DNA of 64,000 nucleotides from Fennellomyces sp. T-0311 (GCA_025266875.1 JALLLT010000009.1:744001-808000), one strand, 5' to 3'; shown: positions 22,943 to 35,820, numbered from the stretch's first letter. Notes: generated from the sequence alone by a model not told the origin. A program made the numbers and translations.

Positions 22943-25900
22943 ATGTCCTTCCGACGACTTAAAATTCGACCAGCCAAGAAGCCAGTAAGTTTGTAATGCA
23001 AGCTTATATAAGCAAGTAGAAAAAGAACTCAAATTGCTGTTTTGTTTTACTTAGGCCACGATCGATCGTGCTCATGAATTCGACGAAGGATTCCAGCTCC
23101 TGAGCCAAGCGATTACGGAGATCTTTCGCAAGAACGCAAAAAGCCTTTCTTATGAAGTCCTTTACCGTACCACATATAATTTGACGCTGCGGCAGTTTGG
23201 CGAACGTCTTTATCACGGTGTGCGAGAGGTTGTCGGTACCTATTTGGAGAATACAGCCGAAGAAGCAATCGTGCCTGCTTTTGTCAACACGTCAGGTGAA
23301 TCAACAGGAAGCGGTGCCGACGCAGGTGCCAACTTCTTAAAAACGGTGAAACGAGTGTGGGACGATTACACCACGGCGATGGATATGATCCAGAAATTCT
23401 TGCGTTATCTGGTTCGTCTTTTTTTTATTATTCAGGGGTCGGAAGAAGGAAAGTAAGGCTAATTGTATGCTGTCGACCAGGACGACAAGCTACCAAAGTA
23501 CAATTTGCCGCACATCTTTGACATGGGCCTTGCTCTATTTCGCGACAAGGTTATCCGGTCCGAAAAGTACGCTATTCAATCACAGCTTATATCGGCGATG
23601 CTGACCCAAATCCAGCTCGAGCGTCATGGAGAAGTGATCGATCGAACAGCCGTCAATTCAGCAGTGAACATGCTATCAGAATTAATAGATTCAGATACAA
23701 GAGACACCGTGTATGTCATCGACTTTGAGACAAAGTATCTGGAAACCAGCACGGCGTTTTATCAGGTCGAAAGTCAAACGCTAGCTTCGTCGTACGACGC
23801 GCCTGAGTTCATGCGAAAGGTAGCTATATGCCGCTTACCCATTGCGCTGTTTCTAATGGTCTGTTAGGTCGAACGACGGTTAGAAGAGGAATACGAGCGG
23901 ACAACTCGCTGTTTAAGTCTGACAACGGAAGCCAAGATCAGATATATTGTCGAAACTCAACTTATAGCCAATAATTTAAAAACGGTGATGGAGGTATGCC
24001 AAATAAGCAGATCGATAGAACAGGTAGTTGACTTTGCGAATATAGATGAAGCATTCGGGTTTGGATAGTATGTTGAGTGCGGACAAATACGGAGGTAACA
24101 CGAAGAGAAAGAGTTGCAGCTATATCGCACTTCTGCTAACGTAGTGCATATACAGATCTGTCGCGCATGTACAAGTTATTCTCACGCGTGCCAGCGGGTC
24201 TGAACGAGATGAGAACGGCGATCAAAAATTACATAATGCAGCTAGGTGCAGAAATCAACAAAACCATCAGCGCCGATCTTGCAGCTAGCGGCTCCAAAGC
24301 GTCACGGACGCTGGCGGAGAAAGGAAGCGTAGGCGGTGGCGCACAGACAGCAATTCGTTGGGTGGAGCAAGTGCTGGCACTGCAAGGAAAATTTGATCGG
24401 ATATTAGAGCTGGCAGCTAATAAGGACAAGTCGTTTCAAACTGCATTTAATGAGGTAATATGAACTAAAGGGAGAGAGAACGAAATGGTAATCGATTCTG
24501 TTTAGGCTTTCGAAAACTTTATCAACGAAAACCCTAAATCAGCAGAATTCATTTCCCTGTTTATCGACGAAAATCTCAAGAAGGGTCTTAAAGGCGTAAG
24601 TATCGGATTACTAAAAGTACAGTCATTCGCAATGACTAAAACAATGACTAAATAGAAATCAGAGGACGAAGTGGATAACGTGCTCGATAAGACAATTACC
24701 TTGTTCCGTTTCTTGTGTGACAAGGACGTATTCGAACGTTACTACAAACAGCATTTAGCCAAACGACTCTTGTTCAACCGTAGTGTCTCAGATGACGCAG
24801 AACGTGGTATGCTTGGCAAGCTCAAGGTAATTATATTCACGTGGAACTATTCACATGCCTAACGAATGCCTTTTTTCATATGCCAAAGCGAGAATGTGGC
24901 TATCAATTCACGAACAAGTTGGAAGGTATGTTCAATGACATGAAGTTGTCCGCGGAAATGAGCGGGCAGTTTAAGGAGTTTGCGGATCAGGCTGTAACGA
25001 ACGTAAGGGTTTGATTTTGTGGAGAACAGGCACCAGCCGAGTGTATTAACATGTGTATACATTAGAAATTAACCATGGATGTTTCTGTCACCGTATTGAC
25101 ATCCACTTTCTGGCCGATGAACCTTTCTTCCTCGCCTAAATGCACGCTCTCCCAAGAGGCTATCCAGGCGTGCAAATCGTTTGAACAATTTTACTTTGGA
25201 CGCCACAGCGGCCGACGGCTGACCTGGCAACCCCAGATGGTATACCTGATTTGGCAATTGCACACATAAAACCGCTACTAAAGTAACTTTTTAATTTTTC
25301 AGGGTACTGCTGATATCCGTGGAAACTTCAAGAAGAGTAAGCATATGCTTAATGTATCCACTTACGCAATGCTGGTACTCCTCCTTTTCAATGACGTCAA
25401 TGAAGGTGATTGCTTGACAATCGAGGTAAAAGTGACCCCACATTCATGTGATAACTTTTCGTTTTTGACGAAAATGGATACTGCAGGATATACAAGCACA
25501 AACGCAGATCCCTGATAACGACTTGAGGCGTACGCTGCAATCGTTAGCTTGCGCCAAATACAAGATCTTGAACAAGGAGAATAAAGGCCGGGATATTATT
25601 CCTGGCGATAAGTTCTTCTTTAACAACGACTTTACAGCGAATCTAGCAAGGATTAAGATACAAACAGTCGCTAACCGGGTCGAATCGGAAGGAGAACGGC
25701 GGCAGACACAAGATAAGGTCGATGAAGAACGGAAGCACCAGATTGAAGCCGCGATCGTGCGCATCATGAAAGATCGGAAGACTATGGAACACAATTTGTT
25801 GATTGCCGAGGTCTCCAAACAACTCAGTGCTCGGTTTATGCCAAATCCAGTCATGATCAAAAAACGTGTAGAGGCCTTAATAGACCGTGAATACCTTGAG

Positions 25901-26214
25901 CGAAGCTCAGAAGACAGGTAATGAATGAAGCGTGGTATTTGCTTGAGCGTGCTCTAACCCAATCCGCTGTAGACGCGCGTATCGTTACTTGGCTTAAAAT
26001 ACCCTTCCCCTTTCCCCACCCCTCCCTACAATCCATGTTCATTCCCATGTCATCGTTCACTACACTGGAAGAAATATATATAAACATTGTGGATGAAGCC
26101 GTTACGTGTCCGTTTTGCCTGGATTGTGAGGTGGCATATGTGTTGAGCTGAGACTGTGCTTATAGGAATCGATACGTTTGTTCCATCCAAATGAGAATAG
26201 ATGTAAATAAATGA
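22943..26214 (+). CDS. CUL3: Cullin-3, scaffold of CRL3 ubiquitin ligases
   Basis: Binds BTB substrate adaptors through its N-terminal repeats and Rbx1 through its C-terminus. Exons: 22943-22984, 23055-23411, 23481-23819, 23868-23993, 24046-24094, 24156-24454, 24506-24595, 24656-24826, 24889-25002, 25066-25239, 25303-25425, 25487-25917 and 26166-26214, about 787 residues. [13 protein letters not shown] joins [37 protein letters not shown] and WQPQM follow. The C-terminal winged helix has the neddylation region ([20 protein letters not shown]; acceptor Lys in IVRIMK). The family motif DRVY expected after FLRYL is missing at the exon 2/3 junction, where YAVDQ sits just before the only GT-AG acceptor (see findings). 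The last-exon acceptor is uncertain: 26165, or 26071 giving a KYIYKHCG end. Confidence 0.92.
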
Positions 26215-26448
26215 TTGCAATGGTTCTTTATTTGTTTATTTGTACTTATGTAAAGTGTTTAGCAATACAATATATATACAGATGGAGACAATTGTCATAT
26301 TACCGCTGCCCTCCTTGTACTCGACTCGTTTCCTCGTTTACCGTATGAGTTTCGGTGTCGGAAAACTCCAGAATATATGAAGAGCAAATGCGAGGAATTT
26401 TAATGAGTGAAAAGAGAGAGACAGCGAGGAATCATGGATATGCTAGAG

Positions 26449-28420
26449 TTATGGTGCTAGACAAGTTGCCTTGTTTCGTTGATTACTCTTGTGCCGTTTC
26501 AGAGCATCCAATCTGTGTCACCAGTTAGTACACACGAAAACGATCAATATGTCGCATTTACCTGGAGAATGTTTTGTTGCAACCCAAGCACTTATGCGGC
26601 TTGTCACCACCATGAATCTTGGCGTGTCGTTTCAGATCGTGATTCCGACTGAAAGCCGTCTGACATACCGAGCATATGAACGGACGGTCGTCAGTGTGTG
26701 TTCGAGAATGACTCTTGAGGTTATACAGACGAGCGAAAGTCTTGCCGCAGTTTGGGAATAAGCAAGGATACACGGTTTGGGTCTGGTTATTGATGGTGGT
26801 GGTGATCGGGGCAGCAGAAGCGTATATAGACATGGCAGCCGACTGTGTATCGGCAAGAGCAGGGTCTGACCGCCGACGCTTGTTGCCAGGAGTGGCACGC
26901 GGTGCAGGTTTAGGTGGAGGACGTGAGTTTGTTGAGCTGGTTATTGAGGTACTGGCTGGACTACTGGTTGGTATCTGGAAATGCTGGCCTGCTGCCATGG
27001 CAGCCACGGCTGCAGCCACTGCAGCTGCATTGTCGTTGCCAGCTTGTACGAATGGATTGGAGATGAAGTATGGATGGTTGGCAAGAATGGAGAGCGATGA
27101 ATTGCTTGTGGATGCTGCGGTGCCGTCTTCACGACGTGTACTACTGCTACTGCTGTTGCTATTGTACTGTTGCTGTGCGTACAATGCCAATGCAGCTGCG
27201 TCTGCAAAATTGATGGCTGGCTGTGTTGATTCTACATTGTCTGTCGCTGAAGAGGATGATGAGGAAGCAATGGTATCGGAGGATGCTGTGTGGATTGAAC
27301 CAAGCAAGGCTTGGGACAGTAAGGCTTCTATTGCTTCGTGATTGCCTTCTTTGGCCTTCTCGGTGATTTTTGCCACGATCTCGATTGGGTTCTGCTGACG
27401 GCTGGGCGACGGCGGCGCTGATCCCTCGACATCAATGTCCTGTTGCCGCTCTTCCTCTTGCTCCTGTATTTTGCTCTGCAGCCATTCTGTATCCACGTAT
27501 TTTGAAGCCAAGCTATTGTCCCATCGCTGCTTCAATTGCTTGCCTTTGCGACCTGGTATCATGCCTGCAATCTCCTTCCAACGACCATAGCCGAATCGCT
27601 TGATGCCTGTGATAAGTAAATCGTCTTCCTCAGGTGTCCAGCTGCCGCGCTTGTAGTCCTGATCGTCGCTCTGGTGCTGGAGCTCGAGTGCGTCCACTGC
27701 AGCCTGGGTCAGGCCCGGGTAATTGGCGATGAGCATGACGTTGCTGTCACTCATTTCTTTGTCCTTTCCATCATCTGCAGGCTGTCCATCGTTCGAGGAT
27801 GACTCTTCCTGTTTCACTTGATCATCTTGATGTGATAGGCCGAGCATTTGAAGCGCTGTCGCTGCTGTGGCTTGATCTATCCAATCCGTCGACTTTTTCC
27901 GCACTTGTTGCTGTTCATCTACACTCGACGACGCTGACGATGACGACGATGTGGTAGCTGTGGACGAGAATAGAGCCTGCAACAGCTGTTGCTGCTGCTC
28001 AAACGACTTGTCTTTCAGTTCTTCGAGTGAGTCTACAAAAAAAAAGTCAGTGTATTCTTCTTTTTTTAAAGATTTCAAAAACAAACCTGGTTTGGACGTC
28101 AAGTGAGCCGCAACAACGTTGACAACATCGTTAAGGTCCCCGTTGTTCTGAGTTGCTTCGGCGGCAGCCTGTTGCGCATTTTGTAAAATCGCCGTCAATG
28201 TCGCTAGAGTGTCTGCCGCAGTCGTCGCATTATGAGTACATGCTGGTTCGTCCTCTTTTTCCCTCTGAGGGCTCTGGACGGGCGAGGCGGTTACGTCCAG
28301 GTCTTCGGCTGGGACGATAGTAGGTGCTGGTGGGCTTGATTGTTTGGCGAGTCGTGTTAATTCTGGATCCTGCGATCGGCGTCGATTGCTGCTTTCGGCA
28401 AAGAGATGCACTCTGGCCAT
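26449..28420 (-). CDS. Transcription factor with one Myb repeat and C2H2 zinc fingers
   Basis: Three exons (minus): 28087-28420, 26562-28032 and 26449-26512, about 622 residues. One Myb/SANT repeat lies at about 240-290 (GSWTPEEDDLLITGIKRFG; GRWKEIAGMIPGRKGKQL). Three C2H2 fingers fill the C-terminus (about 540-615): CLFPNCGKTFARLYNLKSH, CSVCQTAFSRNHDLKRHAKI, and CLGCNKTFSRLDALKRH. The third has lost the usual second His (ends KRHKSNQ) after splicing. The rest is Ser/Gln/Ala/Asn-rich and probably disordered, with acidic patches. Introns: 54 bp (T-rich, ..TTTTGTAG) and 48 bp. Likely nuclear and DNA-binding. The target is unknown. Combined Myb plus C2H2 in one fungal factor is uncommon. An acidic DNVMLIANYPGL segment lies just before the Myb repeat. 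Confidence 0.88.
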
Positions 28421-31400
28421 TTTTTCTTTTGTTCTATGCTACGCATGGCTTATGTGAGCTTGCTTGTCTCCCTAACCCCTTCTCACTTTTTGCCCAGTTC
28501 ATATAACTCACCCGCGGTGGCTTAAGAGAAGAGGCTTATTTTAGAGGCTTGGACGTACTTGATCGAAATGGTTACAGATCGATCAAAGAGAACCGACAAA
28601 AAATTATTTGGATGATACGTCACAGTGCTTAAAATGTTTAACCGATCAGAAGGCTCCTATTCGCAAACAACCAAGTGTACCTGGATGATATCTCTCGCAA
28701 CTTACCGCTGCAGTTCAAGCAGCACTCTAGCAGGAAAGCATTGCCATATAGCTGCAATCCTGTACAAAAGAATGCTTGCTTTATTCATATAATAAAACAG
28801 ATTTCTCATGTTTTTAAAAGTACTTGACACTTTTGCGCATAACAACAGAGCATATACAGCTCGAAGTAGGTCGAGAGAACAATTTTTGAACGAATTTGAT
28901 ACTCTCGTTTAAGTAGATAGCGATTTGGTGCAGTCACCATCATCGTCCGATGGTTCGGTTTTGTAAATTTGAGTGAGAATGCTATCAAGTCAGCTCATGA
29001 TAAAAAAAAAGGGTAATTACAAACTTTTCTATCTGTTCCATAACGCGTTTTTCTTGATATCCAAAACGACTTTACAGACTACATTATCATATGGCCGGAT
29101 ACACTTCTCCAACAACAGGGAACTGAACTGCTCAAAATCACTTCACTTTCTACATGCATACAAAGTTTAATAAAGCATAACACTAGATAACTTGGTTTTG
29201 AATTACCGGTAAAAATGCTTCTAAGATGTTCGCCATGCCATTTATAGCGAATCTTTTTAGTGGCATGTAACCACGAAGAAAAGTCATAGCATCAGACTCT
29301 GGAGCGAGAGACCTCAATCATTGATACTCTTGGCCAGTAATACAGATACGTTGATCACTATTGTCTCATTCTCTTGTCTATACGTACTAACATCTTTAAA
29401 TAAGAACATGTATATCACTTGCCAACCATTGTTGGTCAATGACAATATCAGAGAATCAGATGTCGTCACCATTGAGCCTCTTTATGTCGATCAAAGCTTT
29501 CCTGTATACTATATGTAAGACGCAGTGGTGACAACAACAGAGATCACTTTATGTAAAACATGGTACGTAGCAATGCCATCAATATCACACTTTGAGCAGA
29601 TTATCTCGATAACAACAGCATTATTACATTGTCCGTACGTATTAAACCTGGCAAAATCAAAATGGCTACGTATGCACGCACTATCTATATCATCCGTGTC
29701 GTATTGTATTGTCAGTCGTATTTAGACGGCTTATACTGAGCTGATCAATCAGCCTGAGAATGCTAAACATAAAGGTTGTCATTTTCCATCGATAGAAACC
29801 GCTAAAAGCCATGGAAGCTACCAACGCCATAGCAATAATACTGTACAGTATCCAGGATTTCCATTGCAATAAAAGGTGTTACTTTCACTGCACTTAGTAA
29901 CCTACGTTGATTCTCATTAGTAAGTACACCTAGTGCAATTCAGGAATTTATTAAATTACGTACGTACGTAGTCTTTTTTTATTCTATTTTTTTAACCCCC
30001 CCCCCAGTGCTTAGCAGTTACTCCATATGTACGAAGCATAAAAGGATGTTTATATTCCAGAATATAAACTATCTAAAGCTCTTGCTTGGTCCGAATTTCT
30101 CTTCGTATACAATTCGGAATAAAAGTACACAAATTGAGGTTCCTTTGGGTCCTGTCGTGTTACGTTTCTGTCCCCAGAAAAATTTATCTATCGTGTGACC
30201 TTGCCATCCACTACCTCTATTTGCTTTATATCAGAGAGTTTTCGCACTTTATCCGGTAAACCTGGCCATTGGCTCTTCATTCTTTAGTCCTGTACTTCAA
30301 TGGATACCATGCTGGTAATCTAAATATCACGTACCTTTCCCAGCACGAAAGCAATTATCGGCTTTTGTTGCACATGTGTGCATATGGTAAAGAGTCGTGA
30401 TATGGTCGAACCATTGCGTAACAGCCCAAATAGGTTCAATTTTCAATGTTTTTATACACAAGATCATTCGTTGTTTAACGATGCGCGGCACACATGCTGT
30501 TGAAATACCAGCGCCACATGATAATGATGTGACCGAACTGAATAGAGCGTGGAAACTGCTCGTAGCGTGGGGTCACCGGGTGGACAACAGTAGTTTGCGA
30601 GTCATGTGGGAGCCCTTTTAATGCGTACGGTAAATGATAAGCTCATTTCCCCTCTTTTCGTCCGTGCTATCGGGACCCTTATCCTGCATTCAGATGGGAA
30701 ACAGTGGAAGCACCTTCCCTTCGTAATTTTTCCAGAATGGCATTTTCTTGTATTTAATGTATTGCTATGCCATTTCTGTTTTGAATGATTATATGTAAAA
30801 AAAAAGTCAATAGGTAACGATCATCTAATGACGAGATTTGTACGTGCTAAATGTATCTCAATTTACCGGCTACGAACGCGTAATGTAAAACTAAGGCATC
30901 TTTTTTACGATATTAAGTGTATATAAGCATGTGCGAAGTGTTCCCTCTGTCCTGGGCTTTCTAATTCTTGTGCATAGATTCCCACGGTCACTTACAGTGC
31001 CCGGCCGCCAAATGGTGGATCGACCCTTCATATTGCTTGATTTGGATTTAATGTCAAGCCCATTGGTTCCGTAGATAATAATGTTGATCGTAACCATGTT
31101 AATAATTCGTCGACCTTTGCCACCAAAATAGAATGTAACAGCTCTACAGAATGTAGCCAGGCTCTCGGAATCCACGGTTATACGTACGAATATAGAAATC
31201 AATGGAAAGATACACAAATGTAAATGAGAAAAAAAATTAAGAAACTGGACTATCAAAAAAAAAAACAGTATCTAATGTCACATACACATTCGTATTTGGC
31301 CCCAGAATTTGATTGTGTTTTGTAAATACTACGCCCCCGCGCGTCATACGACAACTACATTCGATCGTTGTTTTCGAACACGATGCAGGAGGGCTGAGTA

Positions 31401-32569
31401 TGTATAGATTCAACTCAACTTTTGTTAAAACGAGCGGTGTAGTTTGATTTTTTTTTCCACGCCACCGAAAGGTCGTTTCGCTCTACTCCTTTTCGAGTAG
31501 GGTTTCTTTTTTATTATCAGGCAAAAGTCGTCAGTTTTTCAACTTACTGGTAGAGAATTAAATTATTTTATAACGTGTCTTGAGATGTGTCCAATGAAAG
31601 TACCCATAGTTCATTGAATTGGGCGCTGCCGTTAAACAATAAAGCCCGGGATAGGTGTATTAGCAACTGTTGTGACAGATTGACGGCATAAATTGACGAA
31701 TCTTATTATAAATCTACTTCCGACTTCACTATGACATCCAAATCGTGATGACAAAGTCTTTGACTCAGTTTAAAATGACACTATCCGAACCATGCCGGCT
31801 GATCAGGTACCCGCGCTTCATTGTTAGTTCTCTGTGGTACGACATTTGTTCCTTCTGGACCTGGACCGAATTAAAAAAGGTACAGGGGCAAAAAAAAAGT
31901 GTAAAGTCCCCCGTTTGTATGTGTATACAAATAAAGTCTAGAACTTAAAGCCCATTGAGCATGTTTTTTATATTTATTTTGAGAATGATAGATAGTACTT
32001 TATGACTATATCTAGCAATGTAACAAGCATTTTCTTCTCTGTGATCGATTTCCTACCGGCCCCTGGGGTCCTGTACCCAAAAAGTGGAGCCCAACTCCGC
32101 CCACTATGTTCCGCTTCAAGTTTTTTCCATCCAATGCTTCTAGTAACTAAGAAAGTTGGCCTCTCAAGACCTGTCAAAAAACAATCGAAAGGGAATAATT
32201 TCATATACGCGTGGGACTTTTGGAAAAAGACAACGAGAAAAAAGGAAATCGCCCGGCGATGAGCTTGTTACAAAAGTGAAAAAAATGTTTGACATTTGTC
32301 ATGCATTGATTTAATTGGCCCAAGATCTTCCTCGGAACGCAAGAGGTTTACGGGTATCGAACGATCCATGATGACTCAATTTTTAAATTTTTTAGTAACC
32401 ATCATAAAGTACATAAAAAACACATTACGAACAGAGATAAGAGAAGATAGTGTGATAGATAGAGCGATGCAGATGACATACGGAGAGGAGGATAGTGGGA
32501 CGAGTTAGAAGAGATAGAGGGTGGTAGAAAGTAAAAAAGAAAAAGAAACGAAAAATTTTTCAAGAGAGC
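28421..32569. other. Long AT-rich intergenic region
   Basis: About 4.1 kb with no supported gene. It contains the promoter of the Myb/C2H2 gene, a (TACG)n stretch near 29958-29969, a C9 run near 29997-30005 and many A/T homopolymers. A short frame near 30480-30620 (MRGTHAVEIPAPHDND) looks protein-like but is isolated. No tRNA or other RNA gene was recognised by eye. Confidence 0.5.
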
Positions 32570-33805
32570 TTAATGGTGTCGGTATGCAGATGAGGAAGTA
32601 GATGCAGAAGACTGTTTACGATGATAGAGAGGATGAAGCTTCAACAGTTGTTCGCGCTGAGCAGTTTCATTGCCATACTCTTCATCGGCAGGGATGTTGA
32701 GGCTAGGGGCATCGAGAGCTCCATGATGACGGACGTCATTGGGAACAACCAAGGCGCCGGGTGTGGTAGGGTATTTGATGTTGTGTTTGGCAAGCAATTC
32801 CTGCTGCAGACGAAGCTGTTGCTGCAGCAATTCCAACTGCTTCTGTTGGTTCTTGTGAGCCATCAAGGCGGCCAAGGTCTCAGGCGCCATCTGGCTGCTC
32901 CTGCTGCTTGCACTGCTCGAGTTGCTATGACGATAGAACGAAGCACGGTTCATCACCATGCGACCTTCGACTTCGAGACGCAGTTGAAGTGAAGCAAGCT
33001 TTTCTCTCAAGCCTCGATTTCGCTTCTCGAGATGCCGGACATACTCGACGGCCTTGAATAAAATTGTGCTCTTTGAGTTATTGATATTCTTCAGCGTGGG
33101 GATAATGTCAGTTAATTCCTTGAAACCGCTCCGGATTGTGTTGCGCCGCTTTTGCTCAGACGCAATGTGGTTGGCACGCCGTTCTTCGTCCGTGAGAAGC
33201 TCACGCGCTCTTTGTTGTTGTGCTTGTGCTTGTGTTGGAGTGGGAGGTGATTGGTGTGGTTCTGTTAGGCGTCGATTGTGATGGTATTCAGGCAGCGATG
33301 CGTCAGAAGGTCTCCGTTTCCGTGACATCGTCGTCTGTTGCAGATAGATAGGTTCAGGTGGGGTCACGATCGTAGGACCAACGTGATTTTCCTGTAATTT
33401 TTTTTATCTATCAGTTTTGTGCAAAAATGGAACTCTCACAAAGATTTCGATTTACCAAAGACCCCATGTCAAAAAACGTCTCAAGCAAATCATGGTACTC
33501 GGGAGGAGGCTCTTGCTTTGCCATAGGATAAAAGTCATCGTCTGCTGGAATCGATAGACTGGCCGTCGGATCAAAGCCTGCGTGTGTGAAAAAAATCAGG
33601 CCATTTAGTAAAAACCAACACTTGGCATTGAGTAAATCCTTTTTGTTCGCTTACCTTCGAATGGACCATTGTCCTCAGGGTCGTAGACACTTTCCGTCGA
33701 GTCGTGTCCAGAATAAAAAGAAGGAGCGCTGCAGTTGGTCGAAGTACTCGTAATACTCGTTATACTCGACGCTTTATGCTTTGGGTCGTAATTTTCATCC
33801 ATCAT
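32570..33805 (-). CDS. bHLH transcription factor (Max/Mlx-like, E-box)
   Basis: Three exons (minus): 33655-33805, 33456-33577 and 32570-33391, about 364 residues. The N-terminus is acidic and Ser-rich (MMDENYDPKHKASS). The basic helix-loop-helix is at about 163-222: NHIASEQKRRNTIRSGF, LTDIIPTLKN, SKSTILFKAVEYVRHLEKR. His-Glu-Arg at the E-box-reading positions predicts CANNTG binding. The helix runs on into a Leu-rich zipper (LREKLASLQLRLEVEG), and a second Gln/Leu-rich coiled coil follows (QKQLELLQQQLRLQQELL). It lies 0.5 kb downstream of, and in the same orientation as, the GATA factor. Introns are GT-AG, 64 and 77 bp. The exact ortholog is not assigned: Mlx/Max-type and yeast Ino4-type factors share this pattern. 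Confidence 0.88.
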
Positions 33806-34317
33806 TGTTGCTGAGGGGTGTGGCCATACGTGGGGGAGAGAGAAAGAGGAAGAAGAAAAGGAAGAAGAGAGTCCGCAAAAAAAAGATGGTTTTAACGATT
33901 TGCATTACAGGTCGGCAATGATGTGGAGTCAGCACAAAAAGCGTAATTCTCCGCTTCTAACATCTATTTTCAACCGTGCTTATGTGATACTATTCGACTT
34001 TCATCTCATGATAATTATTCTTTGTCACAGCCTTCATTGATCAGTATGCCTTGTTACTCCTCCCCCCATGCTCACCCTGGCCCCCACCCCAAGGTCCCCC
34101 ACAACCAATACTTTTGCCTGAGCCATTTTCCGACCCCGAACCCGACAACCTCCGTGAGAGTTGCCTGCACACCACATGGTTTCACATGCGTTTCCCCACA
34201 CTGCTAACACAATTACTAGCGTGCTCACGCAATCCATAAAGAAGTTGATAGACGCATTTATTTCAGCTTGAAAAGGAAATTTAATATTCTCTTAGATGCG
34301 GGATGAAAAAAGTTTGC
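33806..34317. other. bHLH promoter and GATA-factor 3' flank
   Basis: Contains AG-rich sequence just upstream of the bHLH start (about 33838-33875) and a C-rich stretch at 34060-34120. No coding signal. Confidence 0.4.
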
Positions 34318-35820
34318 TTAAACACGAGCATCCATCGACCGACGACGCTCATAAGGAGGGGAGGGGGGCATACTGTCTTCCTTGGAAGCCAAAGCAAAGA
34401 GCGACATAAGCGCATTGGCCACGCCGGTGTTCTTTTGTTGATCGACTGAGCCCGTGACCGCCATGACCTGATCAAGGTTTTGCAACATGGCCGTTGTGCG
34501 AGACAACAGTGACGTCAAGTTGGACACTTCGCGCTGCAATTCGTGACGATGAGCCTCGAGCATCTGTTGGGTTTGCTTGGGATTGACAGTCGGGTTCAAA
34601 AGCGCCGAAACAGTTGCCAAGGCCGCAGCTGCAGCCACTGCAGATGAGTTTTGATTATTCTGTTGTTGTTGTTGTTGTTGCTTTTGTTGACTGGCGTTGT
34701 TGTTGTTGTTGTTGTTGCTTGGTTCCTTGAACATCTCATGAGCCGTCAACGGGGGCGAAGGAAGGCTTGGCAACGAAATCGATGGCAACGAACGCTGTTC
34801 TTTTTCTGGGTTCAAAAGACGCGCAATGTTCGAAACCGGCTTCATAGGTGGCGAAGGCAAATGCATAACAGGCCGCTTTTGGAAAGCATCGGGTTCAACA
34901 GGGTCCAGACGTTGCTCAACGACGACAGGTTTTGGCTGTTGCGGCAACAATGGACGCATGGGATACTTGGCAGCCAACGTGGGCAATTCGACGCGTTTAG
35001 CCGGACGTTGAAAGTCGTCGGAAGCCTTGCGCTTGCGACCATCATCACTCTCATCGGACGAAGAATGATGATAACCGTTCTGCTGAGCAGCCAAACTGGA
35101 CACGGTCACGCGCTTGCGGCGCTTGATGATGGAACGTTTCATTGTCATAGGACGATGGACATTGTGCAGCTTGTAATAAAGACCACATGCGTTGCAAATG
35201 GTGTTGCCCTGTTCGTCGCGACGCCACAAAGGGGTTGTTGTCGTGTTGCAGTTGGCGCAAGAAAGAGAAGGACGCTGACAACCCTCTTCGCAATCGTCGG
35301 TGCATTTGTCGCATGGCTTCTCGATGGGTTGCTGAATAGGCTGGGGAGAGATGCGCGACACGATAGGGGCAGATGTGGGTGGGGCCGGGGCCAAAGCGAC
35401 GGGCGCAGATGGTGTGGGCCGTTTGGTGGAGTTGCGTTTCAACCATGGTGGGCGAGTAGTGTTGCGTGCCTTGAGATAGAGGCCACATGCATTGCAGATG
35501 GTTTCACCCTGGGGGGAACGTCTCCAGAGAGGTGTGGTGGTAGTGCCACAGTTCGAGCACGACGTCACGGATTGGCTTCCAATATCCGATTTCGCAGCAC
35601 TGGAGCTGCACGGTTCAGCAACGGCGGGGTTGCTGCTGGAAGGGTCTGTGACTGGCTGCTCGATGCCAGAAGCAGGAGTCTGGGCTTGGTTCACTGAAGT
35701 AGATACCGGTACTACGCTTGAGTCCTTGGGTTGTTGGGTAAAATCTAAAGGGCATTTGTGGCACGAATCCACACTGGTTGCGGTCGAGGGCTTGTTGTAG
35801 AAAGGTGACTTGACCGTCAT
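34318..35820 (-). CDS. Two-finger GATA factor, iron/siderophore regulator type
   Basis: A single-exon gene of 500 residues. Two fungal GATA zinc fingers: C88-C91...C109-C112 (CSNCGTTTTPLWRR; CNACGLYLK) and C188-C191...C209-C212 (CANCNTTTTPLWRR; CNACGLYYK). Both have 17-residue loops. Between them lies a Cys-rich cluster, CDKCTDDCEEGC (Cys 170, 173, 177, 181), as found in Fep1/SreA/Urbs1 repressors, where it binds iron. Its spacing here differs from the classical C-x5-C-x8-C-x2-C. A basic stretch (KRSIIKRRKRV) follows finger 2. The tail has Asn/Gln repeats and a Leu-rich helix (QREVSNLTSLLSRTTAML), as in this family. Role by family: repression of iron uptake genes when iron is abundant. A second CxxC near the N-terminus (CHKC, 20-23) is extra. 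Confidence 0.9.
   Translation of the reverse strand: MTVKSPFYNKPSTATSVDSCHKCPLDFTQQPKDSSVVPVSTSVNQAQTPASGIEQPVTDPSSSNPAVAEPCSSSAAKSDIGSQSVTSCSNCGTTTTPLWRRSPQGETICNACGLYLKARNTTRPPWLKRNSTKRPTPSAPVALAPAPPTSAPIVSRISPQPIQQPIEKPCDKCTDDCEEGCQRPSLSCANCNTTTTPLWRRDEQGNTICNACGLYYKLHNVHRPMTMKRSIIKRRKRVTVSSLAAQQNGYHHSSSDESDDGRKRKASDDFQRPAKRVELPTLAAKYPMRPLLPQQPKPVVVEQRLDPVEPDAFQKRPVMHLPSPPMKPVSNIARLLNPEKEQRSLPSISLPSLPSPPLTAHEMFKEPSNNNNNNNASQQKQQQQQQQNNQNSSAVAAAAALATVSALLNPTVNPKQTQQMLEAHRHELQREVSNLTSLLSRTTAMLQNLDQVMAVTGSVDQQKNTGVANALMSLFALASKEDSMPPSPPYERRRSMDARV

Noticed and set aside
26715..27341. 208-codon plus-strand open frame
   Set aside because: Shadow of the Ser/Ala/Gln repeats of the Myb/C2H2 gene. 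Ala/Leu/Val runs come from reverse-complemented repeat codons.
34651..35697. 348-codon plus-strand open frame
   Set aside because: It lies antisense to the GATA factor, with Arg/Trp-rich low-complexity translation. The minus strand has clear zinc fingers.
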